Of a stretch of DNA of 64,000 nucleotides, positions 11,584 to 20,629 are shown piece by piece. A program made the translations under genes and the position numbers. The DNA comes from an uncultured Saprospiraceae bacterium (lineage in GTDB: Bacteria > Bacteroidota > Bacteroidia > Chitinophagales > Saprospiraceae). Below the pieces are notes generated by a model. It was not told the origin of the DNA, made no database searches, and saw only the letters and a program-made list of their open reading frames with translations. The stretch is from positions 1-64,000 of the forward strand of contig CALFWZ010000156.1 of assembly GCA_937928405.1 (NCBI GenBank), in the 5' to 3' direction. Position 1 is the first letter of the stretch. The number at the start of each line of letters is the position of its first letter.

Positions 11584-12792
11584 ATGACCCACTATCCACA
11601 GCTAAAGATAAAAGACGACCGGCTACCTGCTATTCAACGACGCCATCCCTGGATTTTTTCTAGAGGGATCCTCAAACACGATCCAATTGAAGATGGGGAA
11701 ATAGTTGAAATCATTTCTCGTAAAGGACATTTTCAGGCCATTGGACTTTATCAAAATGGTAGTATCATGGTCCGGGTTTTAACTTTTATTCAAGAAGCAA
11801 TAAATGATGAATTTTGGTTGGATAAAATAAAAGAAGCTTATGATTTGCGTATAAAATTGGGAATCATTTCTGATCAAACCAATGCCTATAGACTCTTACA
11901 CGGGGAGGGTGACGGGCTGCCGGGATTAGTGGTGGATATCTATGCATCGGTGGCCGTCATTCAATGTCATGCCATCGGAATGCATCGCCAATTACCTGCT
12001 ATTCAGCGTGCATTAGAAAAGATTTTAGGCGATAAGGTTACCACCATTTATGATAAAAGTAAAAATACCTTACCAGAAAAGTACGGTAGCACACTGACCA
12101 ATCGACCCATCAAAGGAACGGCAACCGACACCGAAATTTTAGAGAATGGACACCGCTTTTACGTGGATTTAATTACTGGCCAAAAGACTGGCTTTTTCCT
12201 CGACCAACGGGATAATAGAGCCATCCTAAGTCGGTTTTCTAAAAATAAAACAGTTTTGAATTTGTATTGTTACACAGGAGGATTTTCAATCTATGCCCTG
12301 GAAGCAGGAGCTAAAAAGGTTTTAAGTATTGATGCTTCCAAAACGGCGATTGCCTTACTAGAAAAAAATATTGCATTGACAGAACAATCAGACCGACACG
12401 AATCGTTAGTGCAAGATGTGAATCGATACCTAAAAGAAATCCCAGTTGGCGTGTATGATACGATCATCGTTGATCCTCCCGCTTTCGCTAAAAGTGTTCG
12501 GAAAAAGCACAATGCCATTCAAGCTTATAAAAGAGTCAATAGTATGGCCCTTCAAAAACTTAAACCAGGTGGTACCTTGTTTACGTTCTCGTGTTCTCAA
12601 GTAATTGACCAACAACTATTTTATAATACCATAACCGCTGCCGCAATTGATGCTGGCCGGAATTGCCGAGTCATCCGTCATCTGTCACAAGGAGCAGATC
12701 ATCCAGTTAATATATTTCATCCTGAAGGGAAATATTTAAAAGGGTTGGTATTAGTGGTGGAAGATACCAGGAAAGTGGACCGGCTGCTATAG
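11584..12792 (+). CDS. rlmI: Class I rRNA large-subunit methyltransferase, RlmI family
   Basis: SAM-dependent RNA methyltransferase of 402 aa. An N-terminal PUA domain (about 5-80; RHPWIFSRGI) precedes the Rossmann catalytic domain. Family motifs are VDLITGQKTGFFLDQRDNR, the SAM-binding stretch LNLYCYTGGFS, the acidic SAM ribose contact in LSIDAS, and the catalytic motif IVDPPAFAKS. In characterised RlmI proteins the product is m5C1962 in 23S rRNA; the symbol is assigned on architecture, so a related target is possible. Cytoplasmic, apparently monocistronic. Confidence 0.88.
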   Translation: MTHYPQLKIKDDRLPAIQRRHPWIFSRGILKHDPIEDGEIVEIISRKGHFQAIGLYQNGSIMVRVLTFIQEAINDEFWLDKIKEAYDLRIKLGIISDQTNAYRLLHGEGDGLPGLVVDIYASVAVIQCHAIGMHRQLPAIQRALEKILGDKVTTIYDKSKNTLPEKYGSTLTNRPIKGTATDTEILENGHRFYVDLITGQKTGFFLDQRDNRAILSRFSKNKTVLNLYCYTGGFSIYALEAGAKKVLSIDASKTAIALLEKNIALTEQSDRHESLVQDVNRYLKEIPVGVYDTIIVDPPAFAKSVRKKHNAIQAYKRVNSMALQKLKPGGTLFTFSCSQVIDQQLFYNTITAAAIDAGRNCRVIRHLSQGADHPVNIFHPEGKYLKGLVLVVEDTRKVDRLL

Positions 12793-12908
12793 TACTTTAG
12801 AATATAGTTTTGCTTGTTCGAATTTTTAATATCATTTTAATTTGATAATTTTATCAACTCGCAGCCGACCCGGATCGTTTAAATAACTACTGTCTTAATT
12901 AATTGATT

Positions 12909-13871
12909 ATGAAAAACCTATTCCTTCTATTATTCTCTTGTATTTGCACTAGTTTGGTCGCTCAAACAGCACCAGATATTTTTTCTAAATTTACACCAAA
13001 ATTTTTTGAGATTGATGGATATAAAATCAACGTAGAAACCTTGGGGGAAGGAGATCCTATTTTCTTTTTTGCAGGTGGTCCGGGTAATTCCCATGACTAT
13101 ATGCAAGGAGCATTTGGACAATACCATACAACCCATCAAGTGGTTTTTATCGATATGTTAGGTCGTGGAATGTCAGATGATGCTAAGGAGGTATCCGAAT
13201 ATTCCATTTCGAATGATGTACATATAGCAGAGCAAGTTCGAATCGCTTTAGGACTTGATAAAATTGGAATAGTGGGACATTCTTATGGGACGGTGGTGGC
13301 TCAAGCCTATGCGATCAAGTATCCGGAAAAAGTCAGCAAAATGGTGCTAATTGCCGGATTTCATAGTGGGGAAATGTGGCAAGCGAATTGTGAAAGTTAT
13401 AACCATTATACCAAAACTCATTTTCCAGAAACTTGGAAGAAAATAGATTCTTTACGCAATTTAGGATACGTCTCTAGTGATCCTATTTTCTCCAAAGTTT
13501 ACGGAAGTGTTCCTACCAAATACATTTATTACCATGATACCAAGATTAAAGGGAAGCGTCCTAAGACTAAATACCGTAACTGGAACAATGATGTGTATTA
13601 TGGTATCGTTGGCAGAGACGCAGATTTTTTTGTGAGTGGCTCAATGATAGATACAGATTTTCGCAGACACCTAAAAAAACTTGATTTCCCAACCTTAATT
13701 ACCGCAGGTCGCTATGATGGCGTTTCTACTCCGCAATACAATGTTCAATATAAAACCTATATGCCGCAAGCGAAGTTTGTGATGTTTGAACAAAGTGCAC
13801 ATAATCCTTATTTAGAAGAACCTGAAAAATTTTACAAGCTGTTGGATGAGTTTTTGGGGATTGCTCCTTAG
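12909..13871 (+). CDS. Exported alpha/beta-hydrolase, proline-iminopeptidase-like
   Basis: A protein of 320 aa. I start it at the ATG at 12909 rather than the TTG at 12903 in the ORF track, because the ATG begins a good signal peptide (MKNLFLLLFSC...LVAQ). The hydrolase fold is clear: oxyanion loop FFAGGPGNSHDY, nucleophile elbow GHSYGTVVAQ (Ser), an acid near AGRYDGVS and a late His in QSAHNPYLEEPE. The oxyanion motif and overall layout resemble the peptidase S33/prolyl aminopeptidase group. The substrate cannot be told from sequence. It is convergent with the lipoprotein gene at 13960 across a long hairpin. Confidence 0.88.
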   Translation: MKNLFLLLFSCICTSLVAQTAPDIFSKFTPKFFEIDGYKINVETLGEGDPIFFFAGGPGNSHDYMQGAFGQYHTTHQVVFIDMLGRGMSDDAKEVSEYSISNDVHIAEQVRIALGLDKIGIVGHSYGTVVAQAYAIKYPEKVSKMVLIAGFHSGEMWQANCESYNHYTKTHFPETWKKIDSLRNLGYVSSDPIFSKVYGSVPTKYIYYHDTKIKGKRPKTKYRNWNNDVYYGIVGRDADFFVSGSMIDTDFRRHLKKLDFPTLITAGRYDGVSTPQYNVQYKTYMPQAKFVMFEQSAHNPYLEEPEKFYKLLDEFLGIAP

Positions 13872-13909
13872 TATGTTCTAAAAAAAAATGAAAATAGACA
13901 GAACTAGTA

Positions 13910-13950
13910 AACCCAATTTATCAATTGTTTAATAACTGATAAATTGGGTT
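13910..13950. terminator. Bidirectional terminator hairpin
   Basis: Perfect 14-bp inverted repeat (AACCCAATTTATCA and its complement) with a 13-nt loop, between two convergent genes (stops at 13871 and 13960). T-rich sequence follows the stem on both strands. Confidence 0.8.
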
Positions 13951-13959
13951 AGAGAATTT

Positions 13960-14643
13960 TTAATCAACTCTATATGGAAAATGCTTGGTAGATCTTCGAT
14001 TGATATTATCTACTATTTGATCAGACTGTTGCCTCCAATCTGCCTGACAGGTGTAATTAATTGACCAAAGAACAGTTCCTTTTTCTGAATCAACAATAGA
14101 ATAATCAGATTTTATATTTTTATTTCTATTTGAAACAAAAGGGACCCGATTTCTGGAACCAAGTAAATTTATGATATCATTTCCAATCTCAATTCCTGCT
14201 GATAGTAAATCTGAAAAATATTTTTCTTTTTGAACACGCCCTTTCACAACAGCATCTACACCTAAGATCTCTGCCATTTTTTCAGAAGATTCATTCCAAG
14301 AATCTACAATTGAAATATTATTTTTTTCTAATTTACTGATGGTCGTACTATAATGTTGGAGATTTATCCGCAGTTGATTTTTTCCTTTCTTGGTACTTCT
14401 TAAAAGTTGATTATGAAAAGAAACCTGGAATGCTTTGCTTTCCGTTGCATTTATTTTTTCTACCATCTCAGGCGTTATAGAAGGATCATCTTCTCCAATG
14501 GTAACAACCTCAAAAGGTAATACTGCAATAGTTTTATGAGATTTGGTTAGATCTTCAAAATCATCAATTGAATAATATCGATTTTGCTTGCAGCTAGATA
14601 GAAAAATAATTAGTGAGAGACAAAAAATGATTTGATTTTTCAT
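13960..14643 (-). CDS. Lipoprotein, LpoB/CsgG-like fold candidate
   Basis: A lipoprotein of 227 aa with a type II signal (hydrophobic core, lipobox LSSC with Cys17). After the linker comes KTIAVLPFEVVTIG, then a regulator-like segment with EILGVDAVVKGRVQKEKYFS, and near the end EKGTVLWSINY. 'Iavlpf ... lgvDavv.G.v ... g.vlw' is the pattern of small periplasmic lipoproteins related to LpoB, CsgG and GNA1162. It should sit on the periplasmic face of a membrane; the function is unknown. It is a single gene with a convergent neighbour. Confidence 0.75.
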   Translation of the reverse strand: MKNQIIFCLSLIIFLSSCKQNRYYSIDDFEDLTKSHKTIAVLPFEVVTIGEDDPSITPEMVEKINATESKAFQVSFHNQLLRSTKKGKNQLRINLQHYSTTISKLEKNNISIVDSWNESSEKMAEILGVDAVVKGRVQKEKYFSDLLSAGIEIGNDIINLLGSRNRVPFVSNRNKNIKSDYSIVDSEKGTVLWSINYTCQADWRQQSDQIVDNINRRSTKHFPYRVD

Positions 14644-14836
14644 AGGAATAGTTTTAGTTTAAAAAATCTTTATTTTAATATAGATAAACTAGAACTAAAA
14701 AGAAAAAATGCAAATCAATTTAACTTTGAATTAACTACAATAATTAAAATTTATGATTTTAGAAAGATTTCTAATCAAAAATCGAACTCCTCTTAATAAT
14801 ATTACAATCCATCCTCTCCATATTCATCATCTCAGA

Positions 14837-15256
14837 TCACTCTTTTTTCATTTCTAGAGAGATGGAAGATTCTGATAAATAAAATAATATTTTATCGCCT
14901 TCTTTTTTGGTAATAATTTCCATTAGCAATTTTTGACTATTAGCCTTTTTTTGCGATGCTTGAATCGTGTAAGAATTTGTGGCTTCGTTGTATGTCCAAC
15001 GAGCTTCGGAAATAGCCATTCCTTCAAAGGTAAAATCAAATGAAAAATTATGATTTTCTTCAAATGTGAATTTTGCTTTTAGAAAAGCATCCTTTAACAT
15101 AGCCATCATGGCTAATTGTTCTTGCGGTAATTCTTTTAAGACATTTATTTCAAGAACTTTCCAAGTTCCTACAATTTCATCTCCGGTTAAAGATTGAGCT
15201 GAAGTTTTTCCTCCAAGAAATCCGAGTATTAAAAATAGTAACAGCGTCTTTTTCAT
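14837..15256 (-). CDS. Secreted lipocalin-like small protein
   Basis: I choose the start at 15256 (139 aa) over the track start at 15304 because the internal Met opens a typical signal peptide (MKKTLLLFLILGFLGG...SAQS). The mature part opens with GDEIVGTWKVLEIN and continues with alternating beta strands (KFTFEENHNFSFDF, ARWTYNEATNSYTI), the look of a lipocalin-like domain common in Bacteroidota. The ligand is unknown. It is monocistronic. Confidence 0.75.
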   Translation of the reverse strand: MKKTLLLFLILGFLGGKTSAQSLTGDEIVGTWKVLEINVLKELPQEQLAMMAMLKDAFLKAKFTFEENHNFSFDFTFEGMAISEARWTYNEATNSYTIQASQKKANSQKLLMEIITKKEGDKILFYLSESSISLEMKKE

Positions 15257-15390
15257 TTTTTTTAATTTAAAATATTTAATGATTACGAACATGGACAAAA
15301 ACATTTGTCATAACTTATAGTTTATTTTGTCCACGTATTTATTATAATTGAATTTCAAACCTATCTATAAAATAGTTTTTTTACAAAAGA

Positions 15391-15873
15391 TTAATTACAC
15401 AACAACCGAATCGGATCTGTCTCAATGATATTACTGGCATTTCCAGCATTATCTGTAATCTGAACACTAAAAGTCAATTCATCTTCGGGCATATCTGGAA
15501 AAGGTTGACAAGAGATTGAGCCTTGAAAACAACAAACGGAAAAGATCTTGATATCCATTGTGCCAGAAATACCGTTCTCCGCCCCTTGTTCTGGAATCTC
15601 TGGAATGGAAAAACCAAAAGGAACGGCATTGGGTAACCGCAGGTCCTTTATTTCAATATTCAAGACTTGTCGTTGACCAATATCACCATCTCCATCTTTA
15701 AATCCAATTCGGAGAATGACCGTATCCTGATTTTGACTTCCTTGTAATAATGTATTTTTGCTAAATCCTTGGAAATCAATTTCGGGTATTTCACTAAAAT
15801 CTGATGGTGAGGTACAAGCCCAAACACCAAAGATTAAAAGAAAAGAAAGAACGAGAAGAGAATTGACTTTCAT
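15391..15873 (-). CDS. Lipoprotein, hypothetical
   Basis: A protein of 160 aa using the ATG at 15873; the track start 21 nt upstream lies outside the signal peptide. The lipobox is GVWAC, with Cys about 20 residues in. The mature domain contains DTVILRIGFKDGDGDIGQ, a motif seen in many Bacteroidota lipoproteins with Ig-like or cadherin-like folds, and ends VQITDNAGNASNIIETDPI. Four cysteines lie in the C-terminal half. It is divergent from the LuxE-like gene with only 36 nt between start codons, so the two promoters must overlap. Confidence 0.75.
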   Translation of the reverse strand: MKVNSLLVLSFLLIFGVWACTSPSDFSEIPEIDFQGFSKNTLLQGSQNQDTVILRIGFKDGDGDIGQRQVLNIEIKDLRLPNAVPFGFSIPEIPEQGAENGISGTMDIKIFSVCCFQGSISCQPFPDMPEDELTFSVQITDNAGNASNIIETDPIRLLCN

Positions 15874-15909
15874 AATACTATATTTTATAACCAAAGATAC
15901 CTAATTTTT

Positions 15910-16890
15910 GTGATCTCAAAAAAATCCATATTAAATCTTCCTTCCACTGATTTTGAAAAAAAAGCATTAGCAATTTTTGCCTATCAAGCAAAGGAAAATT
16001 TAGTATATCGGGAATATTTATCGCTTCTAAAAATAGACGCAAAAAAAGTTCAGGCAATTTCGCAAATTCCCTTTTTACCCATCTCGCTGTTTAAATCCCA
16101 CAAAATTATTAGTGGATCGAAATCTGCTCAAATCACGTTTACCAGCAGCGGCACCACCGGATCAACAACCAGTCAACATCAGGTGGTGGATCCTGCTTTT
16201 TACCTCACTGTTGCTAGGACCGGTTTTGCTTCTTTCTACGGACCAATAGAAGGTTTTTGCGTTTTGGCCTTATTGCCCGCCTATTTAGAACGTCAAGGAA
16301 GCTCCTTGGTGTATATGGTTCAAGATTTTATTAATAAATCCCAATACCGAGAAAGTGGCTTTTATTTGGACAACCTAACGGCCTTATCCACACAGTTAGC
16401 TCATAATCAAGCACATCAAATTCCCACCTTATTGATTGGGGTAAGCTTTGCCTTGTTAGATTTAGCCGAACAATTCCCTCAAAACTTATCGGAAATCATG
16501 GTAATGGAAACAGGAGGAATGAAAGGACGTCGTAAAGAGATTACGCGCGAAGAACTTCATGCCAACCTTAAAAATGCGTTTAATTTAGCCAAGGTCCATT
16601 CCGAATACGGGATGACCGAATTATTATCTCAAGCATACTCATTAGGAGATGGCTGGTTTAAAGGTTCACCAACCTTGCGGGTATTGGCCAGAGAAATAAC
16701 GGACCCTTTTGCCTATCTGCCTTCCAATCGAACTGGATTGTTGAACATTATTGATTTGGCGAATGTCGACAGTTGTAGCTTTATTGCGACGGATGATTTA
16801 GGACGAGTTCAGGAAGATGGTTCTTTTAGCGTAATTGGACGACTAGATGCCAGTGATATCAGAGGCTGCAATTTGATGGTATATGGTTAG
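15910..16890 (+). CDS. LuxE-like acyl-protein synthetase / AMP-dependent ligase
   Basis: A cytoplasmic protein of 326 aa, starting at GTG. The central motif ITFTSSGTTGSTTSQHQV matches the Ser/Thr/Gly-rich ATP-binding loop of adenylate-forming enzymes. The layout FLPISLFK...TSSGTTG...ARTGF...METGGMKGRRKE...SEYGMTELLSQAYS...DLANVDSCSFIATDDLG is that of the LuxE/acyl-protein synthetase family. In luminous bacteria LuxE activates fatty acids as acyl-AMP and transfers them to a cysteine. No luxC or luxD lies nearby, and in Bacteroidota such genes usually occur outside lux operons, so the substrate is open. Confidence 0.85.
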   Translation: MISKKSILNLPSTDFEKKALAIFAYQAKENLVYREYLSLLKIDAKKVQAISQIPFLPISLFKSHKIISGSKSAQITFTSSGTTGSTTSQHQVVDPAFYLTVARTGFASFYGPIEGFCVLALLPAYLERQGSSLVYMVQDFINKSQYRESGFYLDNLTALSTQLAHNQAHQIPTLLIGVSFALLDLAEQFPQNLSEIMVMETGGMKGRRKEITREELHANLKNAFNLAKVHSEYGMTELLSQAYSLGDGWFKGSPTLRVLAREITDPFAYLPSNRTGLLNIIDLANVDSCSFIATDDLGRVQEDGSFSVIGRLDASDIRGCNLMVYG

Positions 16891-16968
16891 GATCGGTTTC
16901 AAAATCAAATAACGGATAGCATTCTTACTTTAGAACAATCAGGTTCAATCATTCACCTATTTTGTTCG

Positions 16969-16976
16969 TAACTTTG
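16969..16976 (+). promoter_or_regulatory. Candidate -7 element TAACTTTG
   Basis: Perfect match to the Bacteroidota -7 consensus TANNTTTG, 38 nt before the ATG of the adenosyltransferase gene. The -33 region is poor (TTC at about the right spacing). Confidence 0.5.
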
Positions 16977-17014
16977 GGCTAAATTATATTCTTTAATAGA
17001 AAACAATCACAGAT

Positions 17015-17572
17015 ATGTCCTTTAAAATATATACGAAAACAGGAGACAAAGGTACTACTGGACTTTATGGAGGCGCTCGGATACCTAAGTATCATATCCG
17101 GATAGAATCCTATGGGACCGTAGACGAACTTAATTCACATCTAGGATTGTTGCGAGATCAATTAATGAATGTGGAAGATCAGAAGATGATTGAGATCATC
17201 CAAAATCGATTATTCACCATTGGCAGTAATTTGGCAAGTGATCCATCTAAAGAAATGACTACGCCCGATCTAACGGAGGCGGATACTGCGCTGTTGGAAA
17301 ATGGAATTGACAATATTGACGCGATCGTACCACCGCTCAAAAATTTTATTTTGCCGGGAGGTCATGTATCGGTATCCCAAACGCATATTTGTCGATGTGT
17401 TTGTCGTCGAGCTGAACGACTCGTCGTAGCCTTATCTGAAAACGAACCAGAAACGGTCCCTCCAATTTTGGTGATTTATCTCAATCGCTTATCAGACTAT
17501 TTATTTATGTTAGGACGAAAATTAAGTCACGATTTGGGGGTTCCTGAGACCCCGTGGATCGCCCGATCCTAG
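17015..17572 (+). CDS. Cob(I)alamin adenosyltransferase, PduO type
   Basis: A protein of 185 aa, the normal family length. It transfers the adenosyl group of ATP to cob(I)alamin, making adenosylcobalamin. The N-terminal P-loop-like motif TKTGDKGTTGLYGG and the region YGTVDELNSHLGL bind ATP. The C-terminal part shows RCVCRRAERLVVAL and YLNRLSDYLFMLGR, both diagnostic of the PduO/MMAB class. It is cytoplasmic and probably cotranscribed with the 7TM-HD gene 17 nt downstream, although no functional link is obvious. Confidence 0.95.
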   Translation: MSFKIYTKTGDKGTTGLYGGARIPKYHIRIESYGTVDELNSHLGLLRDQLMNVEDQKMIEIIQNRLFTIGSNLASDPSKEMTTPDLTEADTALLENGIDNIDAIVPPLKNFILPGGHVSVSQTHICRCVCRRAERLVVALSENEPETVPPILVIYLNRLSDYLFMLGRKLSHDLGVPETPWIARS

Positions 17573-17589
17573 AAAACCTTTAAGGTCAA

Positions 17590-19650
17590 ATGAAAATACT
17601 GGGAACACCATTGTCGAGTGTCGCAAAGTACCTGATTGTTTTAGGTACGGTTATTTTTATTAGTTTTCTTTTTCCAAAAAATATCCTTTTCAATTACGAG
17701 TTTGAAAAAGGCCAACCATGGCAATACGATGATTTGGTGGCAGCTTTTGATTTTACCATTCAAAAGCCCGACATAATCATCGAGCAGGAAAAATCTGCTA
17801 TTAGTCAGACGCTTCCTTACTACACTATTAATCCTGATCGAGCAAGACAACGAAAAAATATTTTTCAAAAAAGCTTTGATAGCGCATTAAAAACGGTCCA
17901 ACAAGAAGACCAGTTTATCGATGTAATTCAAAGACCAAAAACGTATCGTAATTACGGTCTTCAATTTATTGATCGAATCTATCAGCGTGGTCTAATTACA
18001 GCGGACCACGAACTGGCGAGCTTGGAAAAAGACAAGCCTATCATGCTTCGTAATGAGGAGGGTGCCGTAAAAAAAACAGTTGAAAGTTTATTAAATCCTA
18101 AAGAGATTGAATTTTGGATAACAGATTCTTTGTTCCGAAGCGGTTTGCCAGAGGCTGAATTTCTAATTCCGCTTTTGCGAAGAGATTATGCCGCTAACGT
18201 AGAATATGATTCCGAAGCTACCAAACGATTTCGTACCGAACAACTTGCCAATATTTCCACGACCTTTGGAACGATAAAAAAAGGAACACTAATCGTTGGG
18301 GAAAAAGACTTAGTTACTGATTCAATTTATCAACAGCTTACTGCCTATCGAGATGGTTATCAAACCACCGCTTCCAGCGGAGAATCTGCTTGGTGGGTTT
18401 ATATAGGATACTTACTTCTAACTGTATTTATTCTGGGTGTTTTTATTATGTATCTGCGCATTCATGTACCTACTGTTTATTACCACCTAAAACCGTTTTG
18501 TTTTGTCATGATCTGGCTAATTATTTACAGTTACTTGGTTTATCTTTTTAGAATAAATGGTACCCTAAGTCTGTACATTATTCCATTTTGTATCGCTCCG
18601 ATTGTGATCAGTATATTTTATAATGAGAGACTTGCTTTATTCACGCATGTGATCATTGTTTTGATTGCCAGTTTACTTTCTGGTCTAGGGTATGCTTTTA
18701 TTTTTTTGCAATTACTAGCTGGGGTTGTAGCAGTGTTCGGTAATATCAAAGTTCGTGATTGGACGCGTTTTTTTTCTGCTATGTTTTATATTTTTATGGC
18801 CTATGGAATGGCCTATTTAGGACTTTCTTTGATCAAAGAAGGTGGACTCTCGACCATTGATTGGTCTGTTTATAATTGGATATTATTAAATGTATTGCTA
18901 ACCTTATTAGCTTATCCATTAATTCCGTTATTAGAAAGAGTATTCGGGTATACCTCTTCCATTACCTTAACTGAGTTATCAGATATGAACCATCCGCTGT
19001 TGAAGGAATTGTCCATCAAGGCCTCGGGAACCTTACAACATGCTTTGCAAGTAGCCAACTTGAGTGAAGCCGCTGCTCGAAAGATCAACGCCAATGTTCA
19101 ATTAGTAAAGGTGGCAGCTTTGTATCATGATATTGGGAAAATAAAAGATCCCGCCTATTTTATTGAAAATCAAAAAGGACAAAACCCACATGATGATTTG
19201 CCTCCGATAGAAAGTGTCGAAAAAATTATTGGCCACATTTCGTATGGCGTTGAGTTGGCAGAAAAACATCGGTTGCCAAAAATAATTATTGATTTTATCA
19301 AAACCCATCATGGTACATCTAGAGTGGAATATTTTTATCATCAACATATAACGCAAAATCCTAAGGGGGGTATCGATCAAAAGGCATTTCGATATCCTGG
19401 GCCTCGTCCTCAAACGAAGGAAGAAGCCATTCTGATGTTGGCAAATGGTATTGAAGCTGCGGCGAAAGGAATGAAAGATCCCACAGCCTCAGATATTGAT
19501 TTATTGGTCAACAAAATGATTCAAAGTAAAATAGCGAAAGGACAATTGATTCATTCAGCATTAAGCTTTAAAGAATTAGAAATTTGTAAATTAGAATTTA
19601 AAAAATTGTTGAATAGTATTTATCATATTCAGGTTGAATACCCAGAATAG
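17590..19650 (+). CDS. 7TM-HD family cyclic-di-AMP phosphodiesterase (PgpH-like)
   Basis: An inner-membrane protein of 686 aa. One N-terminal helix (about 10-30) is followed by an extracytoplasmic 7TMR-HDED domain (about 35-265), a block of about seven transmembrane helices (about 270-470), and a cytoplasmic HD domain. Metal-binding residues are visible as His484 (LQHALQVAN), His513-Asp514 (LYHDIGKIKD) and the later GHISYGVELAEKH and KTHHGT histidines. In the characterised homolog PgpH the HD domain hydrolyses c-di-AMP to pApA. It is likely cotranscribed with the upstream adenosyltransferase gene. Confidence 0.93.
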   Translation: MKILGTPLSSVAKYLIVLGTVIFISFLFPKNILFNYEFEKGQPWQYDDLVAAFDFTIQKPDIIIEQEKSAISQTLPYYTINPDRARQRKNIFQKSFDSALKTVQQEDQFIDVIQRPKTYRNYGLQFIDRIYQRGLITADHELASLEKDKPIMLRNEEGAVKKTVESLLNPKEIEFWITDSLFRSGLPEAEFLIPLLRRDYAANVEYDSEATKRFRTEQLANISTTFGTIKKGTLIVGEKDLVTDSIYQQLTAYRDGYQTTASSGESAWWVYIGYLLLTVFILGVFIMYLRIHVPTVYYHLKPFCFVMIWLIIYSYLVYLFRINGTLSLYIIPFCIAPIVISIFYNERLALFTHVIIVLIASLLSGLGYAFIFLQLLAGVVAVFGNIKVRDWTRFFSAMFYIFMAYGMAYLGLSLIKEGGLSTIDWSVYNWILLNVLLTLLAYPLIPLLERVFGYTSSITLTELSDMNHPLLKELSIKASGTLQHALQVANLSEAAARKINANVQLVKVAALYHDIGKIKDPAYFIENQKGQNPHDDLPPIESVEKIIGHISYGVELAEKHRLPKIIIDFIKTHHGTSRVEYFYHQHITQNPKGGIDQKAFRYPGPRPQTKEEAILMLANGIEAAAKGMKDPTASDIDLLVNKMIQSKIAKGQLIHSALSFKELEICKLEFKKLLNSIYHIQVEYPE

Positions 19651-19737
19651 GAGTTGATCAATAAATTTAGAGATTACAAAGTGAATATTCATTTTTTAAT
19701 TTTCCTGTAGTTGATAGAATGGTAAGTTCGAGCCAAT

Positions 19738-19745
19738 TATCTTTG
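19738..19745 (+). promoter_or_regulatory. Candidate -7 element TATCTTTG
   Basis: Perfect TANNTTTG match 52 nt upstream of the ATG of the glycosylase gene. The nearest TTG (19711-19713) is 24 nt away, longer than the usual spacing. Confidence 0.45.
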
Positions 19746-19797
19746 TAAGAAGAAAACCTCGATATTTAATTAACCTTTTAGATAAGAAAAAAATCCT

Positions 19798-20604
19798 ATG
19801 CCTGAGCTTCCAGAAGTAGAAACTTTTAAAAAATATTTTGACGGAACCAGTCTAAATCAACAGATTGAGCGAGTAGAAGTAAGCGATGATAAAATAATTC
19901 GTAACTTGACTGGCAATGAGTTCATTGATAAACTTACCGGTCGAACCTTTTTGGACTCTTATAGAAGAGGAAAGTATTTATTTGCCAGACTTGATAATGA
20001 GGAATATATCCTTTTTCACTTTGGGATGACTGGTGACTTGAATTATTATGAAGTAGAGGCAGACCGAACTAAGCACGAGCGTTTTGTGTTTTATTTTACG
20101 AATAACCAACGCTTAGGCTTTGACTGTCCTAGAAAGTTTGCTAGGATCAATTATGTAGAAAATCTGGAAGCATATATCGCCAAGGTAGGATTGGGGGAAG
20201 ACGCTTTGGAAATTTCAGAGGCAGAATTTTTGGACGCTGCCAAAAATAGAAAAGGATCCATTAAAGGATTTTTATTAAATCAAAAGATACTAGCCGGAGT
20301 TGGGAATTTATATGCGGACGAAGTTTGTTATCAAACCCGCATCCATCCAGCTTCGCAAGTTGGAGCAATTCCTACCAAAAAACTAAAAGAAGCGTTTGCA
20401 GTCATGCAAGAAATTTTAAAAAAAGCCATTGAACGATCTGCTTATTATAAGGAGTATCCCGAAAATTGGTTTTGGGAATGGAGGAAAGAAGGAACTTCCG
20501 CCCCCAATGGAAAAGAGAAAGTAGCTTGGGAGAAAATTGGAGGACGAACCACCTATTTTTTTCCTACCTATCAACGACTCTATTTATTTGAAAAAAAACG
20601 ATAG
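19798..20604 (+). CDS. Fpg/Nei-family DNA glycosylase with zincless finger
   Basis: A DNA base-excision repair enzyme of 268 aa with lyase activity. The N-terminus MPELPEVET gives the catalytic Pro2 and Glu3. The beta-hairpin lysine is in YRRGKYLFARL. The helix-two-turn-helix is KGFLLNQKILAGVGNLYADEVCYQTRIHP. The C-terminal tail aligns with the Fpg zinc finger (GGRTTYFFPTYQRL), but all four zinc-binding cysteines are absent; Phe and Tyr stand where the last Cys pair would be. It should therefore be a zincless-finger enzyme like NEIL1 or plant Fpg. It could act on 8-oxoguanine, FapyG or oxidised pyrimidines. It is 25 nt upstream of the RluA-family gene and may be cotranscribed with it. Confidence 0.92.
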   Translation: MPELPEVETFKKYFDGTSLNQQIERVEVSDDKIIRNLTGNEFIDKLTGRTFLDSYRRGKYLFARLDNEEYILFHFGMTGDLNYYEVEADRTKHERFVFYFTNNQRLGFDCPRKFARINYVENLEAYIAKVGLGEDALEISEAEFLDAAKNRKGSIKGFLLNQKILAGVGNLYADEVCYQTRIHPASQVGAIPTKKLKEAFAVMQEILKKAIERSAYYKEYPENWFWEWRKEGTSAPNGKEKVAWEKIGGRTTYFFPTYQRLYLFEKKR

Positions 20605-20629
20605 GGCTCATTAGCATTAAAAAAATATT

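Noticed and set aside
15910-16890. Bioluminescence operon suggested by the LuxE-like gene
   Set aside because: No luxA, luxB, luxC or luxD homolog in the window; neighbours are unrelated.
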